Positions 56,164 to 64,000 of a stretch of DNA of 64,000 nt are shown here, piece by piece. This DNA comes from Candidatus Gastranaerophilales bacterium (GTDB lineage: Bacteria > Cyanobacteriota > Vampirovibrionia > Gastranaerophilales > Gastranaerophilaceae). The DNA lies in NCBI GenBank assembly GCA_944322615.1, contig CALUPH010000005.1, forward strand, positions 78,241 through 142,240, written 5' to 3'. The notes beneath the pieces were generated by a model. The model did no database searches. It saw nothing but the letters and a program-made list of their open reading frames with translations, and had not been told where the DNA came from. The stretch's first letter is position 1; every line of letters starts with the position of its first letter. Made by a program: the position numbers and the translations under genes.

Positions 56164-57065
56164 TATTTACCGAAGTAAATAGAAAGAGGTACGATAATTG
56201 GAGATAAGATTATTAATACAGGTATAGCAACTATGTTTGCAGATGTTTTTAAAATTGTATTTCTAGTAACTTCTCCTTTATTTAATGTTCTCCATTTATT
56301 ATCTGTCTTTACCTCTATTTTGATGCCAGTATTATTTTCTGTTCCTACAATACGTATATCATCATATTTATACTCAGAAATTGTATTTTTTTCTTTGTCA
56401 TATAAAGCATATTTGCCTTTTATACCCAATTTAAAATACCTTCGGTCCAGTCTTTTTATATCATCATAAATAAATGGAGTTATATTGGAACCACTTGCGA
56501 TATCAACAATTGCAAATTTATTTAATTTTTTTACTCTTTGTATATTATTAGGAAAATCAATATCTATTTCATCATATTTATATGGAAGGATAATATCAAC
56601 TTTTTTGTTTTGATATTTTACAATACCATATTTGCCGTCTTTTTTTATTCGAAAAAGATAAGGAGAATAACCTCTATAAATTTCATCCGCACGATTTATT
56701 ATTACTTTGCCGTTTTGTACATCAATAGCTTGATAGTTATTCTCATTAATTTGAAAAACAACAGCTGAATCTTTACCATAACATTTAATATTTTTATAGA
56801 TTGGATCATAAGTCATATACATTATTCCATTTTTTGAATGAAATAAGCCTTTTTTTCCATTAACAGTAACAATAAAATTTTCATCTGAACAATAATTTAT
56901 GCCATCAAATTTTGGTGGAACAATAATATTTTTACTATTATATATATCTTTAACCCCAAATTTATTATTTTCTTTGTATAACTGAAATTTATCATCAAAT
57001 GCAAATGCACTAAAGTACAAGGAAATAAAGATAAAAGACAATATAAATGAAAATATTTTTTTCAT
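56160..57065 (-). CDS. WG-repeat exported protein
   Basis: A signal peptide (residues 1-22) is followed by five or so WG-like repeats of about 40-45 residues: NNKFGVKDIYN, GKKGLFHSKNG, DGKYGIVKYQNK, LNKFAIVDIASG and KGKYALYDKEKN. WG repeats form beta-rich surfaces of unknown binding. The last 25 residues are a membrane helix (VAIPVLIILSPIIVPLSIYF), so it may stay in the inner membrane facing the periplasm. The start overlaps the GT9 stop (ATGA). Confidence 0.8.
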   Translation of the reverse strand: MKKIFSFILSFIFISLYFSAFAFDDKFQLYKENNKFGVKDIYNSKNIIVPPKFDGINYCSDENFIVTVNGKKGLFHSKNGIMYMTYDPIYKNIKCYGKDSAVVFQINENNYQAIDVQNGKVIINRADEIYRGYSPYLFRIKKDGKYGIVKYQNKKVDIILPYKYDEIDIDFPNNIQRVKKLNKFAIVDIASGSNITPFIYDDIKRLDRRYFKLGIKGKYALYDKEKNTISEYKYDDIRIVGTENNTGIKIEVKTDNKWRTLNKGEVTRNTILKTSANIVAIPVLIILSPIIVPLSIYFGKY

Positions 57066-58051
57066 ATTAGTTCCAACAATTTATTTATATCAATATTAAG
57101 ACAATCAAGTTTTTCACAAGTAGTTTGTCTCTTATTCCATAAACAAGGTCTACAATTTGCATTGTTTTTAATTGCAATAAAATTATCAGATTTTGGCAGT
57201 AATGTTTCATCATCCGTAGGACCAAATATTGCAAATGTTTTTGTGTTTGTTGCAACTCCTATATGCATTGGTGCTGAATCAGAACATATTAAAATTTCAG
57301 ATTTTTTTATTAATTCAACTAATTCAAAAATATTTTTAGTCTTCCCAAACATATCGGAAAAATTTGCGAAATCAACGTTTTTTAATTCATTTCTTATTTC
57401 TTCAATGCATTCAGAATCATCTGGTCCACCTGCCAAATAAACATTTCTTCCTTTTTTCAATAATTCTATAATTATTTGAGCCCACATTTTAGGAGAAATT
57501 GTTTTTATTATATTTTTTTGAACACTAATTTTACTAACTCCAGGGTGTATAAGTACAGAATTTTTATTTTTTTCAAAATTTTCAACCTCAATTAACGGGA
57601 GTTCAAACTCCAAATTCGTAATTGGCTTAACTAAATCAAAATACATCATAGATGCATACTGTTGTTTATTTAATATAACCGCGTGAGTTAAAAACTTTTC
57701 TGAGAGATTCGATGTTTTATAACCGACTCTGGTCTTTATTCCCGTAAAAAACAATAGCGGTGCAATTAAAGCGTTTCCACCAGAAGAAATCACCAAATCA
57801 AACCCACCAAACAAAGCTTTAAAATATAGCTTAATCATTTCAATATATTTATTTTTTGTTTTAATATCAATGCAAAAATAGGAATCTAAAAGATTAGTAA
57901 GCTTTACAAATGCCTTACTACGACCTTCTAAACATAATGTAATTTTTGCGGAAGGAAACTTTTTCTTTAAACTTTGAATTACAGGCATAAAAAGAATTTC
58001 ATCACCAATTCCTCCAAAGTTTATTAACAAAATATTTTTATAATTATTCAT
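57062..58051 (-). CDS. GT9 glycosyltransferase (heptosyltransferase family)
   Basis: A GT-B fold enzyme adding a heptose or other sugar to the lipopolysaccharide core. The N-terminus NFGGIGDEILFMPVIQSLKK, then VLIHPGVSKISVQKNIIKTISP, and the donor site CSDSAPMHIGVATNT-x-x-AIFGPTD are typical. Two cysteine pairs at the C-terminus (NCRPCLWNKRQTTCEKLDC) are unusual-looking but known in some family members. It overlaps the WG-repeat gene and follows a small gene 1 nt away. Confidence 0.88.
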   Translation of the reverse strand: MNNYKNILLINFGGIGDEILFMPVIQSLKKKFPSAKITLCLEGRSKAFVKLTNLLDSYFCIDIKTKNKYIEMIKLYFKALFGGFDLVISSGGNALIAPLLFFTGIKTRVGYKTSNLSEKFLTHAVILNKQQYASMMYFDLVKPITNLEFELPLIEVENFEKNKNSVLIHPGVSKISVQKNIIKTISPKMWAQIIIELLKKGRNVYLAGGPDDSECIEEIRNELKNVDFANFSDMFGKTKNIFELVELIKKSEILICSDSAPMHIGVATNTKTFAIFGPTDDETLLPKSDNFIAIKNNANCRPCLWNKRQTTCEKLDCLNIDINKLLELI

Positions 58052-58052
58052 A

Positions 58053-58400
58053 TCAGAAAGGTTTTGTTTGATTTAATTTATTTCTTAATTCTCTAAAACG
58101 AGCAATATCTTCTTGAGCTTTGCCTGTTTCTCTAAACACAACTTGGCTTGAAGGATGAACCATCATAATACAATCAATATGAATTTCTAAAAAATTATAT
58201 CTTCTTGGTGGTACATTTGAATTTCTTGCCATTATTTCAGCATTTGTAACAGCTAAAAATCTTTTTTCTTTATCATTCAATAAATCTGTAAGTTCTCTAT
58301 TAGTTTTAGTATATTTTGAAACATGTACAGTACCTTTAATTTCATGGTCTGCAGTTAAAATAATAACCTCTATTGGAACTGTATCTAACTCTTTTGCCAT
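58053..58400 (-). CDS. Small DUF6812-like protein
   Basis: 115 residues, strand-rich: VPIEVIILTADHEIKGTVHV, then FLAVTNAEIMAR and NFLEIHIDCIMMVHPSS. It resembles DUF6812-type proteins by eye; the call is tentative. No function known. AAGGTGAAAA precedes the ATG. Its stop is 1 nt from the GT9 start, so the two are co-transcribed with the WG-repeat gene. Confidence 0.6.
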   Translation of the reverse strand: MAKELDTVPIEVIILTADHEIKGTVHVSKYTKTNRELTDLLNDKEKRFLAVTNAEIMARNSNVPPRRYNFLEIHIDCIMMVHPSSQVVFRETGKAQEDIARFRELRNKLNQTKPF

Positions 58401-58539
58401 TTTTCACCTTCTGAACAAACTATATATTGATTATATTATAAATTTCATTTTAATACCAGTATTTAATTATGTTTATGCGCAAATTTTATTTTTAGAGGTT
58501 TTAGAATAAATAAACGATAAAAAAGAAAGAATTATAAAT

Positions 58540-59232
58540 ATGAACAATATAAGTTTCAAAGGATTTTATCAAGTAGAACCAATAGGAAATAAAAGAGTTT
58601 ATATGAAACTTGTTTCTGAAATGGTAAAAACAATACCTGATACTGAAGCTATAGAAAGTATTGGAAATAATACAAAAACTGTGTTTGTTCCACTTCAAGA
58701 AGAAACACAATTTGAAAAATTGGCAGAAGCATTAAAAGCAAAATCACTTGTACATATCAGACCAATAAATAATAAATTACCGTCTATAGAATCATTGCTT
58801 AATACTAAAATTAGAGATTTTAATCCATCAGATAAATACACATATGTAACAATTTCAGCAGAAGAATTTTCAAAAGTATCAGGACAATTAAGTACAAATA
58901 AAACAGATGAAACTCCCAAATATGATCTTTTCAGAATAGCTTTATTAGATACTCCGATTAATATTCCTGAAATGTCTATAACAAAAGCAAATAAAAATTC
59001 TAAAGCAAAAAAGGCTACTTCAAAAGATAATATTGGATCATCCTTTGAAATACAAATTCCAAATGCTTCAAAAGCAACAATTAATTCTTTCATAAAATTA
59101 GGCTATAAAGAGATACCTGTAAAAATAAAGAAAAAATCATTAAGACAAATAGAAGAATTATCTAAAGAAACAGGCATAAATTTAATTTCAAGAAAAATAA
59201 CAGTATTGCCTTTTGAAAAACAAAATAAATAA
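58540..59232 (+). CDS. Orphan protein with SFKG at the extreme N-terminus
   Basis: No family recognised. The chain opens MNNISFKGFYQVEPIGNKR, so SFKG lies at residues 5-8 with almost nothing before it. The rest (230 aa) is soluble, mixed helix/strand, with two similar halves: an early KLVSEMVKTI...FVPLQEETQFEKLAEALK and a late region near GSSFEIQIPNASKATIN. A basic end. No signal or membrane segment. Its stop adjoins the facing porin gene's stop with no gap. It is the cleanest case of the motif in the window. Confidence 0.65.
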   Translation: MNNISFKGFYQVEPIGNKRVYMKLVSEMVKTIPDTEAIESIGNNTKTVFVPLQEETQFEKLAEALKAKSLVHIRPINNKLPSIESLLNTKIRDFNPSDKYTYVTISAEEFSKVSGQLSTNKTDETPKYDLFRIALLDTPINIPEMSITKANKNSKAKKATSKDNIGSSFEIQIPNASKATINSFIKLGYKEIPVKIKKKSLRQIEELSKETGINLISRKITVLPFEKQNK

Positions 59233-60357
59233 CTATAAAATAAATCTGGTTGCAAATAAAATACTATTGGAAGACGGCTGATTTTGGCCATGTGTTGTAA
59301 CATAGTTTAATAAGAATTTTATGTTTTTATATGGACTATAAATTAATCCAACTGTATACTCATTAGTTGTATCGTTATCAGCATATATATTTTTATCAAA
59401 AACATCATAACGACCGAGTATTGTCAATTTTGGTGTAATATCATACATCAATGTCGTATAAAAACCTTCAGCGGAATTTCGAGATTCATAAATACCGTTA
59501 TAACCATCTGCTGCCGCATATTCAGCCTTTAGGTGAAATTTTTTATAATCATAACCTGCAAAAAATGAATATTGATTATAACTTATATTATATTTACCAA
59601 CATTATATCCTGCTCCTAGTCTGAAATCACCTATCTTCTCATTGAAATCTGCAAGTGGCTTGAACATAAGATATCCCGTAAAGTCTAAGCCTTTCCCAAA
59701 ACTTTGCATATACCTTGTACTATCATATAATCCAATATCATAATCAATATATTTATAGTTACCTAAATTTCTTATACCTACAGACCTTGTATTTCCAAAT
59801 GTTCTACCTAATTGCGTTTTATAAAATGCATCCTGTTCAAACAAACCAGCAGCACCATCATATGTAGTTGGTACACGGGTATATTGACCAAACACTATCA
59901 TCTGATTTGGAGTAAATCTATGAGAAATATATACCATCCTTAACATTTGTGCAAAATGTTTCTCGTATCCTGGAATATCACTTACAAGATTTATATTAAA
60001 CATTGCTTGCGTTTTATTGTCATTAAAGTTCATAGACAATTTAGGTTCTACAGAATTAAATAAATGATTTGTATGATCACCTTTATATTGATTATGAATA
60101 TAGGAAAAATCACCGGAATACAAAAAATGAAATTTTACAGAATTAATAAAAGAATTTTCAAATTCCAAACCATTTTTACTTGCCAGTTTTAATATAGCAG
60201 GAGCATTTTCTACCTTCCCATAATATACATCAGACAGATAATCACCATATGAGGAAAGACTCATACTTTCTTGTTCCAAATGCACTTCTTCTATTGCAAA
60301 TACACGCGAAAAAGTAAAAAAGAGTATTAAGATTAGAAATGCTATTTTTTTTCTCAT
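59233..60357 (-). CDS. Outer-membrane porin-like beta-barrel
   Basis: A signal peptide (residues 1-21, S-R-V-F-A) precedes alternating strands rich in aromatic residues (for example KYNISYNQYSFFAGYDYKKFHLKAEYAAADGY; parts only), ending in a strand with hydrophobic residues at the C-terminus (SILFATRFIL), though it ends in Leu rather than the usual Phe. Roughly 14-16 strands are expected for 374 aa. No specific family is recognised; a channel or porin of the outer membrane is likely. Confidence 0.75.
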   Translation of the reverse strand: MRKKIAFLILILFFTFSRVFAIEEVHLEQESMSLSSYGDYLSDVYYGKVENAPAILKLASKNGLEFENSFINSVKFHFLYSGDFSYIHNQYKGDHTNHLFNSVEPKLSMNFNDNKTQAMFNINLVSDIPGYEKHFAQMLRMVYISHRFTPNQMIVFGQYTRVPTTYDGAAGLFEQDAFYKTQLGRTFGNTRSVGIRNLGNYKYIDYDIGLYDSTRYMQSFGKGLDFTGYLMFKPLADFNEKIGDFRLGAGYNVGKYNISYNQYSFFAGYDYKKFHLKAEYAAADGYNGIYESRNSAEGFYTTLMYDITPKLTILGRYDVFDKNIYADNDTTNEYTVGLIYSPYKNIKFLLNYVTTHGQNQPSSNSILFATRFIL

Positions 60358-60600
60358 AAATTTATTAATTATTAGTCGTAAATTATAATTATCTATATAG
60401 ATTTAAGCTTAATATTAGTAAACTAATTAAATCGGATAAAAGATATTATTTATTAATTTAATCGGATTGTCAAACTAAACAAAAAATATAATTCAATAGT
60501 ATGAAATAAAAACAACAGCATAAATTTACATGTACTTTGCACAAAGCACAAAGTTGTAATATTATTTTAAATTGATAATAGAATATCAACGGACAAAAAA
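60358..60600. promoter_or_regulatory. Divergent intergenic region with a repeated TTAATCGGAT-like box
   Basis: The 243 nt between the divergent porin and ispD genes contain two similar boxes, AATTAAATCGGATAAA near 60425-60440 and AATTTAATCGGATTGT near 60456-60471. About 30 bp (three helix turns) separate them, so they could be binding sites for a regulator. Nothing else is seen. Confidence 0.3.
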
Positions 60601-61293
60601 ATGAAACACTATGCGATAATTTTAGCCTCAGGAACCGGTTCAAGAATCGGATTAAACATACCCAAACAATTCTACAAGCTGAAAGATAAGACAATTTTAG
60701 AATATTCAATTGAAATATTTGAAAATCACAAAAAAATTGACAATATTATTGTTGTTTCAAATCCTAATTTTATAGATTTAACGAAAGAAATTATAGAAAA
60801 AAATAATTATAAAAAAGTGAAAAAAATTTTACCCGGTGGCAGCACCAGACAAAAAAGTTCTTATATTGGTGTTAATGCGATAGACGATAAGGACGTAAAA
60901 GTATTAATACATGATGCCGTCAGACCATTTGTTTCAGAACAAATAATTGATAATTGTATATTAGCATTAGATAAATATAATGCAGTAAATGTTGCAATAG
61001 AATCATCTGACACAATATTAGAAATAGATGAAAATAATTTTATTAAAAGTATTCCAAACCGAAAAAATTTAATGCGCTGTCAAACCCCACAATGTTTTAA
61101 TCTGACAACAATAAAACAAGCACATGAGCTTGCAAATAATGATCCAAATTATACAGCAACAGATGATTGCGGACTTATTTTAAAATACAATTTAGATAAA
61201 GTATTTATTGTTAAAGGTGATGAAAAAAATATAAAAATAACATACCCATCTGATTTAACTATTGCAGAAAATATACTAGAGAATAAAAGTTAA
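60601..61293 (+). CDS. ispD: 2-C-methyl-D-erythritol 4-phosphate cytidylyltransferase
   Basis: Third step of the MEP isoprenoid pathway: CTP plus MEP to CDP-ME. The CTP loop ASGTGSRIGLNIPKQF, then GGSTRQKSS and HDAVRPFVS are family motifs, as is TDDCGL near the end. Length 230 aa is normal. A TarI/ribitol-phosphate cytidylyltransferase is a close alternative (GGSTRQ is shared), but a stand-alone gene with MEP use in this lineage favours IspD. No other MEP gene is in the window. Confidence 0.8.
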   Translation: MKHYAIILASGTGSRIGLNIPKQFYKLKDKTILEYSIEIFENHKKIDNIIVVSNPNFIDLTKEIIEKNNYKKVKKILPGGSTRQKSSYIGVNAIDDKDVKVLIHDAVRPFVSEQIIDNCILALDKYNAVNVAIESSDTILEIDENNFIKSIPNRKNLMRCQTPQCFNLTTIKQAHELANNDPNYTATDDCGLILKYNLDKVFIVKGDEKNIKITYPSDLTIAENILENKS

Positions 61294-61931
61294 TTTGAAT
61301 TTTTCTCGGCTGCATCTTTAATAACTTTTGCTATGTTTTTTAGTGATTCATGAGTTTCAGCCTTTATTTTTTCAAATTCATTGTCAGGAAGTAATTCGGG
61401 TTCTTTATCAAAAGCTTGAATTCCGTGATAACAAGCCCAAATAGGACTGACTCTATTTGAATAAATATTATCCCATTCAATAATTTTACTATATACATTA
61501 GATACATATTCCATATCAGTTGCCTTGCTTTGCATGTACGCTAAAGTTTTAGGCGCCATAAGCCCATAGAAGAATGTCTGTTGTCTAGCCGATTGATCTT
61601 TACACATTTTTACATCTTCAAGTGCCCTAACTTTCCCAAAATTGTACATAAATACAGCTTTATCTTTATCATGAGCATATACTTGATCAGCTACAATAAC
61701 AAAATATATTGGAGGTAATTCTCCCGGATTTTTTTCTAAATATTCAACAAATTGATTAAATTCATTTTCAGTAAAAGACTTATATTTTTCTGTTGCTTTA
61801 TACATATTATTTTGTTTTGCATATTTTATTAATTGTTTAACATTATTTGATAATTTGGCATTATCATTTGCATTAACTTCAGAAACAGAAAAGAACATAA
61901 ATAAAGAAATAAGAATTAAAAATTTTTTCAT
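61290..61931 (-). CDS. Orphan periplasmic helical protein
   Basis: A signal peptide (residues 1-21, V-N-A-N) precedes 190 residues of mostly helical sequence with paired aromatic motifs such as FNQFVEYLEKNPGELPPIYF and YAHDKDKAVFMYNFGKVRAL. It contains Cys residues in VKMCKDQSARQ and WACYHG. No family recognised. It converges with ispD, overlapping by 4 nt. The region upstream carries tRNA-Val. Confidence 0.65.
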   Translation of the reverse strand: MKKFLILISLFMFFSVSEVNANDNAKLSNNVKQLIKYAKQNNMYKATEKYKSFTENEFNQFVEYLEKNPGELPPIYFVIVADQVYAHDKDKAVFMYNFGKVRALEDVKMCKDQSARQQTFFYGLMAPKTLAYMQSKATDMEYVSNVYSKIIEWDNIYSNRVSPIWACYHGIQAFDKEPELLPDNEFEKIKAETHESLKNIAKVIKDAAEKNSN

Positions 61932-62063
61932 AAAAAACCTAAATAAAATTATATATGTATAAATTCCACAATTAGTCTCAAAGTATAACTATGATTGTAA
62001 ATAAAGATTAATAATCAATATAATAAAGACAACAAACACTTATGAAAAATCAAATAACAAAAA

Positions 62064-62139
62064 TGGTGGGCAGTACTGGACTCGAACCAGCGACCTCCAC
62101 AATGTCAATGTGATGCGCTACCAACTGCGCTAACCGCCC
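62064..62139 (-). tRNA. tRNA-Val (GAC)
   Basis: Cloverleaf from 62139 downward: acceptor GGGCGGT/ACTGCCC, D arm TTAGCGCAGTTGGTAGCGC, anticodon loop TTGACAT with anticodon GAC, T arm GGTTCGAGTCC, and encoded CCA. Confidence 0.95.
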
Positions 62140-62185
62140 AAACCATATGCTAATTATAAATGAATAATTCGTTTTTTACAATATT

Positions 62186-63583
62186 TTAATTATCACTATG
62201 CATATGATTATGATGGATATGATCTTGCTGTATTCTAACTTTATGTATAATTGGCTTTATACTTCTAAAATAACCTATTGATAATATTAAACAAGCACTT
62301 ACCCAAGCTATGGGACCGGCATAAAACATACCAACATAACCAAATTTAATAGCCCAATATACAGCAGCAAAAGTACGCATTAGAAGTTCTGCAATACTTG
62401 CACATAAAGGGAAAACGACTTCCCCCATACCTTGAAGTGCATTTCTGTATACAAAAATTTGAGAAAGAAAAATATAAAAAAATGTACTAATTAAAAGATA
62501 TTCATGTGCAATATCTATAATTTCTACTGTTGCACTTCCTATAAATTCTTTTATTATTTCGGTTCCCCAAAATCTCATTATGAGTGCCATTAGAATACTT
62601 AAACCAATATTTAGCAGAGAAATCTTAACAACACCAATGCGTATTCTTCTAAACTTTCTTGCACCAAAGTTTTGAGCAACAAATGTAGCAAGTGCAACGC
62701 CAAAAGAAATCATAGGCAATGTTGCTATTTGTTCTATTCTAAGTGCAGCCGTTAAAGCCGCAATAATATTTGAACCAAAAGAATTACATACACTTTGTAT
62801 TACTATTACACTAAGCCCAATTATAGAAAACTGTATTGACATTGGTACGCCTACACGTAAATGTTCAATTACAGATTTTAAAAATTCATCATTATATTTT
62901 ATTAACCAATCTTGTTTTTTTAAATGTAAAATAGGAAATTTCTTTTTGACATATATAAGACATAGAAGAACAGAAATCCCTTGAGAAAGTACAACAGCAA
63001 AAGCAGAACCTGCAACTCCCCAGTTTAAAACTTCTATAAAATATAAAGCCAAAATTATATTAGCGATAGATGCTAAAATTAAGAAATACAAAGGTGTTTT
63101 GCTATCACCTAAAGCTCTTATTATACTTGCAAGTAAATTATACAATGATGTAGCAATAAGCCCCAATACAATAACTTCAATGTACCAAAATGCATTATGA
63201 TATATATTTTGAGGAACATTTAACAACCGTAAAACAGGATGCATTAACAAAGAACAAAAGACAGTAAAAAATATTGTAGCTGATATACTCAAAATAGTAG
63301 AAATAACAACAGAATCCTTAACTCCATCTAAATCTTTAGCACCAAATCTTTGACCTGTAATAACTGCAAAACCATTGGTCAATCCTACAATTATAAAAGT
63401 TATAAGAAAAAATAAAGGTGCAACAGCACCAACTGCAGCAAAAGCTTCAACTCCAAGTAATCTCCCAACTATAACTAAGTCTGCGATGTTATACAATTGC
63501 TGAAAGACATTACCTATTAATAACGGAACCGAAAACAATAAAATAAGCTTTAACGGTTCACCTTTTGTTAAATCCTTAATCAT
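62186..63583 (-). CDS. MATE-family efflux transporter
   Basis: Twelve hydrophobic helices in 465 aa with MATE marks: SVPLLIGNVFQQLYNIADLVIVGRL at the start and a repeat-like second half beginning RVGVPMSIQFSIIGLSV. The family exchanges sodium or protons for drugs or metabolites. The C-terminus ends DHIHHNHMHSDN, an unusual His-rich tail that could bind metal. The next gene upstream on the same strand encodes a His/Cys-rich secreted protein. Confidence 0.88.
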   Translation of the reverse strand: MIKDLTKGEPLKLILLFSVPLLIGNVFQQLYNIADLVIVGRLLGVEAFAAVGAVAPLFFLITFIIVGLTNGFAVITGQRFGAKDLDGVKDSVVISTILSISATIFFTVFCSLLMHPVLRLLNVPQNIYHNAFWYIEVIVLGLIATSLYNLLASIIRALGDSKTPLYFLILASIANIILALYFIEVLNWGVAGSAFAVVLSQGISVLLCLIYVKKKFPILHLKKQDWLIKYNDEFLKSVIEHLRVGVPMSIQFSIIGLSVIVIQSVCNSFGSNIIAALTAALRIEQIATLPMISFGVALATFVAQNFGARKFRRIRIGVVKISLLNIGLSILMALIMRFWGTEIIKEFIGSATVEIIDIAHEYLLISTFFYIFLSQIFVYRNALQGMGEVVFPLCASIAELLMRTFAAVYWAIKFGYVGMFYAGPIAWVSACLILSIGYFRSIKPIIHKVRIQQDHIHHNHMHSDN

Positions 63584-63622
63584 CCGTATAATCCGTACAT
63601 TTTAATGCACAAAAATACATAA

Positions 63623-63883
63623 TTAATCACACCACCAGATAAATTTATGATTTCTATGACATTTTTTATGATGTTTGTCACACTTAGGTTTTGGTTTATG
63701 CTTTGTTTTTTTATGATGGCATTTATGATGATTACATTCATCATTATCAGGATGTGAACTAAAAACAATTTCAGTATTATCTTTTTTAAACCCAAACCAA
63801 GTAAAAGAACCATCTGCTTTTGAAACTGAATAAAAAGAAGAAATTATTATACAAAACAATACTGCAATAAATTTATTTAACAT
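63623..63883 (-). CDS. Secreted His/Cys-rich small protein
   Basis: The ATG at 63883 is chosen because AGAGGA precedes it; the frame runs further upstream without support. A signal peptide (residues 1-23, ending V-S-K-A) leads to about 63 mature residues of which ten are His and five Cys, much of it Lys-rich (NHHKCHHKKTKHKPKPKC and following). Such sequences bind zinc, nickel or copper. No family recognised. It lies 39 nt upstream of the MATE gene, which has a His-rich tail of its own. Confidence 0.75.
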   Translation of the reverse strand: MLNKFIAVLFCIIISSFYSVSKADGSFTWFGFKKDNTEIVFSSHPDNDECNHHKCHHKKTKHKPKPKCDKHHKKCHRNHKFIWWCD

Positions 63884-63923
63884 AAAAAATTCCTCTTGAA
63901 AAAACAAACCCAGATATAAAAAA

Positions 63924-63995
<72 letters not shown>

Positions 63996-64000
63996 ATATC

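Noticed and set aside
58695..59093. 132-aa minus-strand frame
   Set aside because: Antisense to the SFKG orphan; I see no start signal or domain.
63580..63813. 77-aa minus-strand frame overlapping the His-rich gene
   Set aside because: Another frame over the same bases; the secreted His/Cys-rich reading has a signal peptide and ribosome binding site.

Overview
The window is strongly AT-rich, densely coded bacterial chromosome. Several signs point to a fermentative, diderm member of the cyanobacteria-related Melainabacteria/Vampirovibrionia, probably the gut order Gastranaerophilales: a tmRNA whose tag peptide resembles cyanobacterial tags (NN-V-V-K near the start, A-L-A-A at the end), a cyanobacterial-style VKOR-thioredoxin fusion, an outer membrane (LptC/LptA, MlaD/MCE, a porin-like barrel, a lipoprotein with its Lgt), and anaerobic redox enzymes in place of a respiratory chain or photosynthesis. 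No 16S rRNA or other phylogenetic marker lies in the window, so this placement is inference.

Layout. 1-3.7 kb: two tandem secreted von Willebrand A proteins and a GH57 glycogen branching enzyme. 3.7-7.9 kb: a small accessory pocket with a protein-kinase-like orphan, tmRNA, two membrane proteins, two insertion-element relics and tRNA-Phe beside a duplicated tRNA end. 8-20 kb: an Fe-S CCG protein, LptC/LptA, an NhaD/ArsB permease, MetG and PrfB, RNase PH, a zinc alcohol dehydrogenase, and orphan membrane proteins. 20-24.3 kb: HydABC, a trimeric NAD-linked [FeFe] hydrogenase. 24.5-27.8 kb: a large TPR protein, Dus and a GIY-YIG protein. 28-34 kb: QueH, VKOR-DsbA, 2-oxoacid:ferredoxin oxidoreductase KorAB, an aminotransferase and an EamA transporter. 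35-41.6 kb: Nth, then a six-gene minus-strand run (TPR lipoprotein, Lgt, MCE, Upp, PgeF-like, SEC-C protein). 41.7-44.3 kb: a free-standing ClpX-type zinc finger, an unknown 545-aa protein, RuvX and a DUF1292 protein. 44.4-49 kb: GdhA, a cell-wall amidase and FixCX. 49.3-55.7 kb: RecJ, a radical SAM protein, a holin-like membrane protein and LeuS. 55.8-64 kb: envelope genes (WG-repeat protein, GT9, porin-like barrel), IspD, a MATE transporter, a secreted His/Cys-rich protein, tRNA-Val and tRNA-Asn.

How the genes fit together. KorAB reduces ferredoxin while oxidising 2-oxoacids. HydABC can reoxidise ferredoxin together with NADH and release H2. GdhA and the aminotransferase feed amino-acid carbon and nitrogen into the same pool, and FixCX may pass electrons from an electron-transfer flavoprotein to a membrane carrier. 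The branching enzyme indicates glycogen storage.

The most unusual signal is a short N-terminal motif, S-F-[K/S]-[G/S], shared by at least five otherwise unrelated orphan proteins scattered across the window. Other items worth attention are a kinase-like orphan, a 375-bp internally deleted IS3-family element with 48-bp inverted repeats and a related solo hairpin (both sitting just after what look like the starts of lost genes), a 20-bp repeat of the tRNA-Phe 3' end, and a tiny Met-rich open reading frame between a promoter-like box and a strong terminator.
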